Shown here one piece after another: positions 43,642 to 52,329 of a stretch of DNA of 64,000 bases. A model generated the notes under the pieces. The model was not told the DNA's origin. It did not search any database and saw only the letters and a list, made by a program, of their open reading frames with translations. This stretch comes from Mediterranea massiliensis (lineage in GTDB: Bacteria; Bacteroidota; Bacteroidia; Bacteroidales; Bacteroidaceae), in NCBI GenBank assembly GCA_015060685.1, contig SUXZ01000005.1, positions 62,001 to 126,000 of the forward strand, in the 5' to 3' direction. Position numbers and translations under genes: made by a program. The stretch's first letter is position 1. Every line of letters begins with the position of its first letter.

Positions 43642-46600
43642 ATGCTAAATAAAATCATACACTTCTCGCTGCACAACCGCCTGTTAGTGCTGGTGGCAGC
43701 GGTACTGCTGATGATGGGAGGCACATACAGCGCACTGCACACCGATGTGGACGTATTTCCCGACCTGACCGCACCCACCGTGGTGGTAATGACCGAAGCG
43801 GGCGGAATGGCGGCCGAAGAGGTGGAGCAACTGGTTACCTTCCCCATCGAAACAGCGGTAAACGGCGCTACACACGTGCGCCGCGTGCGCTCTTCATCGA
43901 CCAACGGATTCTCCATCCTTTGGGTGGAATTCGACTGGGATACCGACATCTACCTGGCCCGACAGATTGTAAGCGAACGCATTGCCATCGTCAGCGAAGA
44001 GCTGCCGGCAGGCGTGGGCAAACCTACCCTGGGACCGCAATCGTCCATCCTGGGCGAAATGATGATTATAGGACTGACGGCCGACTCTACCTCGATGCTC
44101 GACCTGCGCACCATGGCCGACTGGACCCTGCGCACCCGACTGCTATCCACCGGCGGCGTGGCGCAAGTATCGGTTATCGGCGGAGATATCAAAGAGTATC
44201 AGGTGCTGCTCAGCCCCGAACGCATGCGCCACTACGGCGTCAGCATGGGCGAGGTGCTTGCTGCTACACGCGGCATGAACCTGAATGCCAACGGAGGCGT
44301 GCTGTACGAGTATGGCAACGAATATATCCTGCGCGGACTGGTATCGACCGAACGCATCGGCGAGATAGCCGAAAGCGTGGTGAAAGGCTCGGCCGAAGGG
44401 GGTGGCATCGTTACCCTGGCCGATATTGCCGAGGTGAAAATTGGCAGCAAAGTGCCCAAGCTGGGTACTGCATCGGAGAGGGGAAAGCCGGCCGTATTGC
44501 TCACCGTAACCAAGCAGCCGGGCACCAGCACCTTGGAGCTGACGGCCAAGATTGAGGCTGCACTGAAGGATGTACAGAAGAATCTGCCGGCCGATGTGCG
44601 CATCAGTACGGACATCTTCCGACAAAGCCGCTTCATAGAAAGCTCTATCAACAATGTACAACGCTCGCTCATCGAAGGGGGTATCTTCGTGGTTATCATC
44701 CTCTTCCTCTTCTTGGGAAATGTGCGCACCACACTCATATCGGTGGTTACCCTACCCCTTGCGCTGATTGCCTCGCTGCTGGCGCTTCACTTCATGGGGC
44801 TGACCATCAACACCATGAGTTTAGGCGGCATGGCCATTGCCATCGGCTCGCTGGTGGACGATGCCATTGTGGATGTGGAGAATGTGTTCAAACGCCTGCG
44901 CGAAAACCGCCTGCTGCCCGCCGGCGAGCGACTACCCATACTGGAGGTGGTGTTCAACGCCTCGCGCGAGGTGCGCATGCCTATCCTGAACTCTACACTG
45001 ATTATTGTGGTGAGCTTCGTGCCGCTCTTCTTCCTTAGCGGTATGGAGGGGCGCATGCTGGTGCCGCTGGGCATTGCATTCATCGTGGCGTTGTGTGCCT
45101 CTACCCTGGTGGCGCTGACGGTTACACCCGTGCTTTGCTCTTACTTGCTGAAGCACAAGAAGGATAGCAACGAGCAGAGCGAATCGGCCGTGGCGCACTG
45201 GATAAAGGGCTACTACGAACGGGCTTTGGGCTTTGCACTGGCGCACAAGCGTATGGTAATCGGCTGCACCGCCACGCTGCTTGTAGTGGCACTGGTCTGC
45301 TTCTTTACCCTGGGACGCTCGTTCCTACCTCCATTCAACGAAGGTTCGTTCACCATCAACATATCTTCCCTGCCGGGCATCTCGCTGGAAGAGAGCGATG
45401 CCATTGGCCGACGGGCCGAAGAGCTGCTGCTCTCCATACCCGAAGTGCAGACGGTGGCGCGCAAGACGGGGCGTGCAGAGCTGGCGGAGCACTCGTTCGG
45501 GGTGAACGCATCGGAGCTGGAAGTGCCCTACGAACTGAAGGAGAGAAGCCGCAGGGAGGTGGCTGCCGAGGTGCGCGAAAAGCTTTCTACACTGGTGGGG
45601 GCGAACGTGGAAATCGGACAACCCATCAGCCACCGCATCGACGCCACATTGTCGGGCAGCAAGGCGAACATTGCCATCAAGCTGTTTGGCGATGACCTGA
45701 ACCGCCTGTTCATGCTGGGCAACGAGGTAAAGGCGGCTTCGATGGGGATTGAGGGCATTGCCGACCTGAACGTGGAGCAGCAGATTGAGCGTCCGCAGCT
45801 CACCATCACTCCCCGACGGGAGATGCTTGCACGCTATGGCATCACCCTGCCGCAATTTGCCGAGTTTGTGCGGGTGGCTTTGGCCGGCGAAGCGGTATCG
45901 CAGGTTTACGAAAAGGGTAAAGCTTTCGACCTGACCGTCAAGGTGGACGATGAGAACAAGAACCGCGCAGCGCGCATTGGCGACTTGCTTATCGATACGG
46001 CCGACGGCGAACAGGTGCCGCTGAACTATGTGGCCGAGATTCGCTCGACCATGGGGCCTAACAGCATCAGCCGCGAAAATGTGAAGCGGAAGGTGGTGGT
46101 CAGCGCGAACGTGGACGGACGCGATCTGCGCAGTGTGGTGAACGATATCCAAGAGGTTATCGATACGCAAATCACCCTGCCCGAAGGCTACCATGTGGAG
46201 TTTGGCGGACAGTTTGAGAGCGAAGAGGCGGCAAGCCGCACGCTGCTGTTCACCTCGTTCATCTCCATCATCGTCATCTTCCTGCTCATCTACCACGAGT
46301 TCCACGATTTGAAGGAGAGTGCCATCATCCTGCTCAACCTGCCGCTGGCGTTGATTGGCGGTGTGTTTACCTTGCTGTTCACCTCGGGCGAAATCAGCAT
46401 CCCTGCCATCATCGGCTTCATCTCGCTGTTCGGTATAGCCACACGCAATGGTATGTTGCTCATCAACCGATACAAAACGCTTCAGGACGAACAGGGTTTG
46501 GGACTTGTGGAGAGCGTGATGCGCGGTTCGCTGGACCGACTGAACCCTATCTTGATGACTGCACTTACATCGGCATTGGCATTGGTACCGCTGGCTATCA

Positions 46601-46740
46601 ACGGCGATTTGCCGGGCAATGAGATTCAAAGTCCTATGGCGCAGGTCATCTTGGGCGGTCTGCTCTCGTCAACCCTGCTCAACGGGTTCATTGTGCCCAT
46701 CGTTTATCTATGGATTGCTAAAAAAGAAAAGAAGGTATGA
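43642..46740 (+). CDS. czcA: heavy-metal efflux RND pump (CzcA/CusA family)
   Basis: 1032-residue inner-membrane RND transporter, the normal length. N-terminal segment LLVLVAAVLLMMGGTYSALH, periplasmic porter loops, and the proton-relay region in membrane segment 4: GGMAIAIGSLVDDAIVDVEN, which marks the heavy-metal (HME) subfamily rather than drug pumps. C-terminal half mirrors the first (IIGFISLFGIATRNGMLLIN near 930). It is driven by proton motive force and forms a trimer with CzcB and CzcC. The relay sequence does not match classic CzcA or CusA exactly, so zinc/cobalt/cadmium versus copper/silver is undecided. 12 bp after czcB; overlaps czcC start by 4 bp (ATGA). Confidence 0.93.
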   Translation: MLNKIIHFSLHNRLLVLVAAVLLMMGGTYSALHTDVDVFPDLTAPTVVVMTEAGGMAAEEVEQLVTFPIETAVNGATHVRRVRSSSTNGFSILWVEFDWDTDIYLARQIVSERIAIVSEELPAGVGKPTLGPQSSILGEMMIIGLTADSTSMLDLRTMADWTLRTRLLSTGGVAQVSVIGGDIKEYQVLLSPERMRHYGVSMGEVLAATRGMNLNANGGVLYEYGNEYILRGLVSTERIGEIAESVVKGSAEGGGIVTLADIAEVKIGSKVPKLGTASERGKPAVLLTVTKQPGTSTLELTAKIEAALKDVQKNLPADVRISTDIFRQSRFIESSINNVQRSLIEGGIFVVIILFLFLGNVRTTLISVVTLPLALIASLLALHFMGLTINTMSLGGMAIAIGSLVDDAIVDVENVFKRLRENRLLPAGERLPILEVVFNASREVRMPILNSTLIIVVSFVPLFFLSGMEGRMLVPLGIAFIVALCASTLVALTVTPVLCSYLLKHKKDSNEQSESAVAHWIKGYYERALGFALAHKRMVIGCTATLLVVALVCFFTLGRSFLPPFNEGSFTINISSLPGISLEESDAIGRRAEELLLSIPEVQTVARKTGRAELAEHSFGVNASELEVPYELKERSRREVAAEVREKLSTLVGANVEIGQPISHRIDATLSGSKANIAIKLFGDDLNRLFMLGNEVKAASMGIEGIADLNVEQQIERPQLTITPRREMLARYGITLPQFAEFVRVALAGEAVSQVYEKGKAFDLTVKVDDENKNRAARIGDLLIDTADGEQVPLNYVAEIRSTMGPNSISRENVKRKVVVSANVDGRDLRSVVNDIQEVIDTQITLPEGYHVEFGGQFESEEAASRTLLFTSFISIIVIFLLIYHEFHDLKESAIILLNLPLALIGGVFTLLFTSGEISIPAIIGFISLFGIATRNGMLLINRYKTLQDEQGLGLVESVMRGSLDRLNPILMTALTSALALVPLAINGDLPGNEIQSPMAQVILGGLLSSTLLNGFIVPIVYLWIAKKEKKV

Positions 46741-47960
46741 AAAGAGTATTGTTTATCTTAGCGTTGTTCATCGCTACAACACTGAACGCTCAAGAGGGGG
46801 CTATCGAAAACATCTTGAGCCTGATAGAGAAGAACAACCCGCAGTTGAAGGCCAATGCCGAGGCCATCAGCTCGCAAAAGTTGCAGAACAAGGCAGAAAA
46901 CAACCTGCCCGACCCTACGCTGACGTATGCCCACTTGTGGGATTCGGATGATAGCGAACGGACGGTGGGCGAACTGGTGGTGGCTCAAAGCTTCGACTTC
47001 CCCACCCTATACATCAGCCGTGGAAAGATGAACCGACTGCGCACCACTGCGCTCGATGCACAGGCAGAAGCCTTCCGCCAGGAGGTGTTGCTGCAAGCCA
47101 AAGAGCTTTGTCTGGACATCATCATGTTGCATCAACAGCAGGCTTTGCTCGACATCCGATTGAAGAATGCCGAAGAGCTGGCCGCCATGTACGCCAAACG
47201 CCTCGAAGCGGGGGATGCCAATGTATTGGAGACTAACAAGATAAACCTTGAACTGCTGAACGTCCGTACAGAAGCGCGGCTGAACAGCACTACGTTGCAA
47301 GCCAAACTGAAGGAGCTATCTACCCTCAACGGCGAAGAACCGCTGGGTGCAGGCCGTCCGTTGGCCGATGGTGCGCCTTATGGGGCCGGTGCATTGGGAT
47401 TGACCGACTATCCGGCTACTCCGCTTCCTGCCGACTTCGCACCGCTGTGCGACGAGCTGCTGGCTCTTTGCCCCACGCTACAATCGCTCAACAACGAAGG
47501 ATTGGCCATGCGTAAGCAACTATCCATCAGCAAGCAAGGATGGATACCTAAATTGCAATTAGGCTATCGCAGGAATACGGAATCCGGTCATCCGCTGAAC
47601 GGTGTGGTGGTAGGGTTCTCCTTCCCGCTCTTCGAGAATCGTAGCAAGGTGAAGGTGGCCAAGGCCGAAGCCTCGATGATGGAGTATCAGCAGGACAATG
47701 CCCGTCTGCAAGCAGCCACCCGACTGAGAAACCTCTACGAGGAGGCTCACCAACTGAATGCCTCTATCGAAGAGTACAAACAGGTATTTGCCCAGCAACA
47801 GGATTTGGATTTGCTTAAAAAGGCACTCGTCGGCGGCGAGATAAGTATGATAGAGTATTTCGTTGAAGTAGGCATCGTTTTCCAAAGCAAAGCCAACCTC
47901 ATCAATCTGGAAAACCAATATCAAAAGGCCATGGCCCGCCTGTATCAAAACAAGCTATAA
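46737..47960 (+). CDS. czcC: outer-membrane efflux channel (CzcC/TolC family)
   Basis: 407 residues with a signal peptide (MKRVLFILALFIATTLNAQ). Two TolC-type repeats of long helices: first IENILSLIEKNNPQLKANAE to roughly 190, second from about 230 (ALCPTLQSLNNEGLAMRKQL) through IPKLQLGYRRNTESGHPLNG and the final helices with FQSKANLINLENQYQKAMAR. It forms the outer-membrane exit duct for the CzcBA pump. Translation is coupled to czcA by the ATGA overlap, and a hairpin terminator follows 30 bp after the stop. Confidence 0.9.
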   Translation: MKRVLFILALFIATTLNAQEGAIENILSLIEKNNPQLKANAEAISSQKLQNKAENNLPDPTLTYAHLWDSDDSERTVGELVVAQSFDFPTLYISRGKMNRLRTTALDAQAEAFRQEVLLQAKELCLDIIMLHQQQALLDIRLKNAEELAAMYAKRLEAGDANVLETNKINLELLNVRTEARLNSTTLQAKLKELSTLNGEEPLGAGRPLADGAPYGAGALGLTDYPATPLPADFAPLCDELLALCPTLQSLNNEGLAMRKQLSISKQGWIPKLQLGYRRNTESGHPLNGVVVGFSFPLFENRSKVKVAKAEASMMEYQQDNARLQAATRLRNLYEEAHQLNASIEEYKQVFAQQQDLDLLKKALVGGEISMIEYFVEVGIVFQSKANLINLENQYQKAMARLYQNKL

Positions 47961-47989
47961 GCAGGCCATAGCATACTAACAATCAAACC

Positions 47990-48035
47990 AAACCCTCTTG
48001 CCTAAAAGGTTTCGACCTAATGGACAAGAGGGTTT
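47990..48035. terminator. bidirectional terminator between czcC and the recombinase gene
   Basis: AAACCCTCTTG and CAAGAGGGTTT arms, with an inner AGGT-TTCG-ACCT hairpin, followed by ATTGTTTT on the plus strand. Confidence 0.75.
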
Positions 48036-48065
48036 ATTGTTTTACTACTTCAGGTTTATTCTTTC

Positions 48066-48869
48066 TCACCAATCAACAACCTCATCCACAATCCTTGCCT
48101 GTTCGCTGGCTGTACGGCGAAGATAGATGCGAGTGGTTTCGATGCTTTCATGCCCCATGAGGTCGGCAAGCAGAGCAAGGTCGTTGAAACGCTCAAGAAA
48201 GTTCTTGGCAAAACGATGGCGAAATGAATGGGGATAGACCACCTCTCTGTTCATTCCATATTTATCGGCAAAATGTTTTAGTTGACAGGCAATGCCGCGT
48301 GGTGTGAATCGCTCGCCAAATCGATTCAGAAAAATATAGCCCGACGACACCTCTTTTTCCTTCAGCCACCTTGCGGCTTCTATCCGCAGGTTTTTCGGGA
48401 TATACAAACGACGAATCTTTCCACCTTTGCTATATAGGTCGAGGTAGCCCGCTTGCACATGCTCTGCTTTAATATGAAGCAACTCGCTGACACGAGCGCC
48501 TGTGGCAGCCATAAACCACACAATGAAGTACCACTCATCATGCCCGTCCGCTTTCAACTTCGTTTTGAAAAACTTGTAATCGGCATCGCTGATAACGTTT
48601 TCCAAATAATTCTTCTGCTGTACTTTTACAAACTTCACTTTCAACTTCTCTTGATTGATGAATTCAAGATACTTGTTGATGCCCTGCAAACGTAGGTTTA
48701 TTGTTTGCGCCTTGTAGTTCTCTACCAGAAAGCCTTTATAGGCCAACAGGTTTTTCCGATTGATTTTTTCATAATGATTGAGGAAATACTGCACCGTCCA
48801 TACATACGATTCCACAGTGTTTTCAGCCAAGTTTGCCTTGGCCAAATAGCTTTTGAATTTTGTTACCAT
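48066..48869 (-). CDS. tyrosine recombinase (XerC/D-like integrase)
   Basis: 267 residues from MVTKFKSYLAKANLAENTVE at 48869; the upstream extension to 48941 has a random composition. N-terminal SAM-like core-binding domain, then catalytic domain with the full set: Arg near 124 in GARVSELLHIKAEH, Lys in KGGKIRRLYIPK, HxxR in PHSFRHRFAK near 215, His in LMGHESIETT near 237 and Tyr near 246 in RIYLRR. It is shorter than most mobile-element integrases and of the size of Xer or DNA-invertase types. No attachment sites were recognised next to it. Confidence 0.88.
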   Translation of the reverse strand: MVTKFKSYLAKANLAENTVESYVWTVQYFLNHYEKINRKNLLAYKGFLVENYKAQTINLRLQGINKYLEFINQEKLKVKFVKVQQKNYLENVISDADYKFFKTKLKADGHDEWYFIVWFMAATGARVSELLHIKAEHVQAGYLDLYSKGGKIRRLYIPKNLRIEAARWLKEKEVSSGYIFLNRFGERFTPRGIACQLKHFADKYGMNREVVYPHSFRHRFAKNFLERFNDLALLADLMGHESIETTRIYLRRTASEQARIVDEVVDW

Positions 48870-49266
48870 ATTATTTAAATTTAAAATTGAATACGGCAAC
48901 AATATACTAATCATCATGAATAAGTATAGACACTGCGCCAAACAAACGGTTTACCAATTTATTCACGAACAAATTTATTGCATGTCGTCAGCAAACAAAA
49001 TTTAAACAGCTTTAAAAAAAGAAGCAACTCCCTATATATAATTGAAACCGCACTGCGGTTTCATAAAATACCGACGTGATTTTAAGAAACCACGACGTGG
49101 TTTAGTAAAATACCGCCGATATTTTAATTTTATCCAGCAGCTTAAAGTTTTTATCTTGCAAGGGAAGTAATTTATACTCGAAAGAGAAACAAAAAAATCG
49201 TTCGGGAATCGAGAGAGAATCACGAACGATTAAAGCAAGAGGTAAATGGATAATACAAACTGTGTG
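48870..49266. other. 397-bp gene-free region with REP-like repeats
   Basis: Holds the recombinase leader and, at 49044-49145, a cluster of short palindromic modules. No gene is visible; the antisense frame at 49032-49223 is made of the repeats. Confidence 0.65.
49044..49145. repeat. REP-like palindrome cluster
   Basis: GAAACCGCA-c-TGCGGTTTC at 49044-49062 and AAACCACG-a-CGTGGTTT at 49087-49103, separated by ATAAAATACCGACGTGATTTT and followed by AATTTTATCCAGCAGCTTAA. Similar to 14251-14290. Confidence 0.75.
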
Positions 49267-50682
49267 CTATATTAAAAGCCTTATCTCTTCAGGCATATGG
49301 CCCGTGCGGATGCGCCACTCCTGCGGATAGAGGTTGTTGGCCCGATTGCCGATATTCTTCACAAAGCCTAATGGGTGGGATTGATAAGTAATGAGCAGAT
49401 AGCCGCGAGGGGCATCGGGCGACAATACGATGGCCTCTTTACGCAAGTAGGCTATGGCTTGTTCGTAGCTGACTTCCACACGAGGGAAGGCATCGGCAGA
49501 GAGCAACTGGCTCATGGCCAAAGCATGTTGAGGCAATAAATCGCGCCCCTTCGCTTCGGCTATGGGGCATCCGGCATGAAGGATGCGAAGCGGTGCATTG
49601 CGCAATGCACTGAACTCGTCCATCCAATGCTTGGGGAAGGCGGTCAGCACATTTCCGAGGGGCTGAAGTTCGTATCCGTCGGCAGCTATCCATCGGGAGG
49701 CTTCGGAGAGTTGCTCTTTGCTGAAGAGCGGTTGGGATGGCTTACCTTTTCCTTTCCGCTCTTTGCTTGAGAATCGCACGCTTTCCACCGATTCGCCATG
49801 CTTGCGCAGGACGGCCAGGAAGAGTCCTTCGCCCTCTGTCTTATGAGGCATGAAGCGATAGATGGGGAAGTGGGCATCCGGAAGGAGGTTGCCTGTAATG
49901 CCCCACTCCTCTTGAATGGTGAGAGGAAGGATTTCGGCACCCAGTTCGTCGGCTATCCAACGCACATTCTCTTCGTTTTCTTGTGTATTGTAGGTGCAAG
50001 TACTATAAATAAGCAGACCACCGCTTTTCAATGCCGGCCAAATATCGGCAAGTATGCGGCGTTGGCGTTGCCAGCATATTTCGACGTTGTCCGTACTCCA
50101 CTCGCTGACGGCCACTTCATCTTTACGGAACATTCCCTCGCCCGAACAAGGTACATCAGTAAGGATAACACCGAACAGTTCTTCCAACGAAGAGAAATCG
50201 GCAGGGTCGTTATTGCAAACCACTACATCGGGATGACCCCATTTAATAAGATTTTCGGCAAGCACTTGCGAACGCTGGCGCATTACCTCGTTGGCTACCA
50301 ACAACGAGCCTTGGGGCAACACACTTCGGGCAAGGGTGGATTTACCGCCGGGGGCTGCACAGAGGTCGAGCATCAACACCGGCCGGGAGACGTATTGCTT
50401 TAATGCTTGTGCAACAAACATAGACGATGCCTCTTGTACGTAGTAGGCTCCGGCATGAAACAGGGGGTCGAAAGTAAAGGTGGGGCGATGGTCAAGATAG
50501 CATCCGCCAGGACACCAGGGCACCTCTTTAAGGATATTATCGGAGGGAAGATTCTCCATCTTCTGCCGATTTATACGGATACTTACGGGTTGCTCGGCAA
50601 GCAAAGCATTTAGCAGTTGTTCGCCCTCTTCGGCACCCAACAAGCGGTGGATATTCTCAATAAATGGTTGGGGTAATTGCAT
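49267..50682 (-). CDS. RsmB/RsmF-like RNA (cytosine-5-)-methyltransferase
   Basis: 471 residues starting MQLPQPFIENIHRLLGAEEG at 50682; a longer frame to 50733 crosses the likely promoter region. NOL1/NOP2/Sun family motifs: SAM site LDLCAAPGGKSTLARSV near residue 110, catalytic Cys in TDVPCSGEGMFRKDE near 180 and second Cys in STCTYNTQENEENV near 227. The C-terminal part has the RsmF-type extension with HPLGFVKNIGNRANNLYP. It probably methylates a cytosine in 16S rRNA; a tRNA substrate cannot be ruled out. Confidence 0.88.
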   Translation of the reverse strand: MQLPQPFIENIHRLLGAEEGEQLLNALLAEQPVSIRINRQKMENLPSDNILKEVPWCPGGCYLDHRPTFTFDPLFHAGAYYVQEASSMFVAQALKQYVSRPVLMLDLCAAPGGKSTLARSVLPQGSLLVANEVMRQRSQVLAENLIKWGHPDVVVCNNDPADFSSLEELFGVILTDVPCSGEGMFRKDEVAVSEWSTDNVEICWQRQRRILADIWPALKSGGLLIYSTCTYNTQENEENVRWIADELGAEILPLTIQEEWGITGNLLPDAHFPIYRFMPHKTEGEGLFLAVLRKHGESVESVRFSSKERKGKGKPSQPLFSKEQLSEASRWIAADGYELQPLGNVLTAFPKHWMDEFSALRNAPLRILHAGCPIAEAKGRDLLPQHALAMSQLLSADAFPRVEVSYEQAIAYLRKEAIVLSPDAPRGYLLITYQSHPLGFVKNIGNRANNLYPQEWRIRTGHMPEEIRLLI

Positions 50683-50788
50683 AATCTTGACTATTTTCCT
50701 TGCAAAGATGAAAAAAATATCTTCTCTTTGCAACTTTCTACGATGTTAGTTACGTCTAACGCACAGATAACAATAAAAAACATATCAT

Positions 50789-51415
50789 ATGAAACAAGTA
50801 ATCTTTACATTATTAGCCGTATTAACCTTGACAACGGCCTATGGCAAGAACAGAGTAGTAACCGAAAGGGATAGCCTGGGAAACATCAAGCGCATCATCG
50901 AAGTGAACGATACCACCATTGGCGGAAAAAGCGTATCGGATACACTGAGCGTTACAACCTACCACGGTGCATCGGACGTTGCATTTGACAATGATGAGCA
51001 ACAATACGGCATCGACGTGGAAGGGTTGCTAAACAAGCAGATGGATGGTCTGATGGATGGATTCAAAGGCTTTGTACTAATCAGCATCATCACTGTCATC
51101 AGCATTTTTGCCTTGCCCGCCATCATCATCTTCCTGGTGCTTAACTATCGAAGCAAGAAGCGTAAAGAGCGCTACCAAGTGATTGAAAAGGCCATCGAGT
51201 CGGGACAGCCTCTGCCGGAAGAGTTTGTCAGAGAGACCAAAGCCGAAGACGATAACATCCGCGTGAAAGGCATCAAGAACATCTTCCTTGGATTGGGATT
51301 GGCCATCTTCTTCTATGCCATGACCGATGTGTTATTCTTGGCCTGCATCGGACTGCTGATTATGCTTAACGGAATAGGACAACTCGTCATCTATTACACA
51401 CGCCCCGGCAGATGA
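50789..51415 (+). CDS. membrane protein of unknown function (DUF6249-like)
   Basis: 208 residues with signal peptide (MKQVIFTLLAVLTLTTAYG), an exported segment of about 70 residues, then three hydrophobic segments: VLISIITVISIFALPAIIIF near 93-117, FLGLGLAIFFYAMTDVLF near 170 and LACIGLLIMLNGIGQLVIYY near 185. Between them is a cytoplasmic stretch with KKRKERYQVIEKAIESGQPL, typical of DUF6249. It overlaps the sigma-factor gene by 4 bp (ATGA), so they are translationally coupled; a sensing or anti-sigma-related role is possible. Confidence 0.75.
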   Translation: MKQVIFTLLAVLTLTTAYGKNRVVTERDSLGNIKRIIEVNDTTIGGKSVSDTLSVTTYHGASDVAFDNDEQQYGIDVEGLLNKQMDGLMDGFKGFVLISIITVISIFALPAIIIFLVLNYRSKKRKERYQVIEKAIESGQPLPEEFVRETKAEDDNIRVKGIKNIFLGLGLAIFFYAMTDVLFLACIGLLIMLNGIGQLVIYYTRPGR

Positions 51416-51957
51416 GTCAACTCAACGACATATCGTTGATAGCGCAAGTTGTTATGTTCGGTAACAACCGGGCTTTCGACCAGTTGGTGAAGAAGTATCA
51501 ATCGCCTATCCGGCGGTTCTTTCTTCACCAGACCTGCGGCGATGGCCCATTGAGCGACGACCTGGCACAAGATACCTTTATCAAGGCATACACCAGTCTG
51601 TCGTCGTTCAAAAACCTATCGAACTTCTCAACCTGGCTCTTCCGTATTGCATATAATGTATTTTATGACTATATTCGCACCCAGAAAGAGACGGACGACA
51701 TCGATTCCGCCCAAGTGGATGCCAACTACCAAGTAGAGCAAAACGATGTGGGACGGGAAATGGACATCTACCAAGCCCTTGGCAAACTGAAGGAGGTAGA
51801 GCGCACATGCATCACCCTATTCTACATGGAAGACCTTAGCATGGACAAGATTGCCGGCATAACGGGATTGCCGCCAAACACCATCAAAAGTCACTTGAAA
51901 AGAGGAAAAGAGAAATTGGCAACTTACTTAAAACAAAATGGATATGATGGAAAATGA
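51412..51957 (+). CDS. ECF-type sigma-70 factor
   Basis: 181 residues. Region 2: DDLAQDTFIKAYTSLSSFKN followed by FSTWLFRIAYNVFYDYIR (residues ~45-85); linker; region 4: ERTCITLFYMEDLSMDKIAG with helix-turn-helix ITGLPPNTIKSHLKRGKEKL (residues ~130-170). It lacks regions 1.1 and 3 as in ECF factors. Genes on both sides overlap it (4 bp and 20 bp) and encode membrane proteins, fitting control from the envelope. No zinc-binding HxxxCxxC anti-sigma motif is seen in the downstream protein. Confidence 0.9.
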   Translation: MSQLNDISLIAQVVMFGNNRAFDQLVKKYQSPIRRFFLHQTCGDGPLSDDLAQDTFIKAYTSLSSFKNLSNFSTWLFRIAYNVFYDYIRTQKETDDIDSAQVDANYQVEQNDVGREMDIYQALGKLKEVERTCITLFYMEDLSMDKIAGITGLPPNTIKSHLKRGKEKLATYLKQNGYDGK

Positions 51958-52270
51958 CGATAAACTGATAGAACAATTCTTGGCAAAGAATAAATTCGAA
52001 CTGGAAGATAATGGTTTCAGCAAACGCGTCATGCAACTACTACCCTACAGACAAAACCACTTATCAAAGGTACTGAATATCATAACCATAATAGCCATAC
52101 TGCTTCTGTTCACACTGGCCAACGGATGGCAAATACTGTGGGGAAACCTGCAAGGCTTCATTATTGCAACACTAAAAACCGGTGCAATAGAGATAGAACC
52201 CACTACCCTAATAGCAACCGGAGTGATTTTATTATTCGTATTCTACCACAAAGTATTATCTATAGAATAA
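51938..52270 (+). CDS. small membrane protein, possible anti-sigma partner
   Basis: 110 residues (first Met MDMMENDDKL; second Met possible). A charged cytoplasmic N-terminus with LIEQFLAKNKFELEDNGFSK, then two membrane segments (VLNIITIIAILLLFTLANGW and IEPTTLIATGVILLFVFYH). This resembles short anti-sigma or DUF5056-like proteins next to ECF sigma factors in Bacteroidetes, but there is no defining motif. Overlap of 20 bp with the sigma gene indicates tight co-expression. Confidence 0.7.
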   Translation: MDMMENDDKLIEQFLAKNKFELEDNGFSKRVMQLLPYRQNHLSKVLNIITIIAILLLFTLANGWQILWGNLQGFIIATLKTGAIEIEPTTLIATGVILLFVFYHKVLSIE

Positions 52271-52296
52271 AAATTTCTCAAACCGGCTATTCTTTG

Positions 52297-52305
52297 TATC
52301 TTTGC
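52297..52305 (+). promoter_or_regulatory. promoter of the PLD/cardiolipin-synthase gene (-7 TATCTTTGC)
   Basis: TATCTTTGC, with TTTC at the -33 position (52274-52277). It lies inside the longer open frame that starts at 52126, so translation must begin downstream. Confidence 0.75.
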
Positions 52306-52329
52306 AACTTGAAACAAAAACTACAAGAC

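Noticed and set aside
45325..46629. 434-residue antisense frame over czcA
   Set aside because: Lies wholly antisense to a well-supported RND pump; composition is a by-product of its codon use.
52126..52329. N-terminal extension of the cardiolipin synthase-like gene
   Set aside because: It overlaps the preceding gene and the TATCTTTGC promoter, so transcripts would not contain it.
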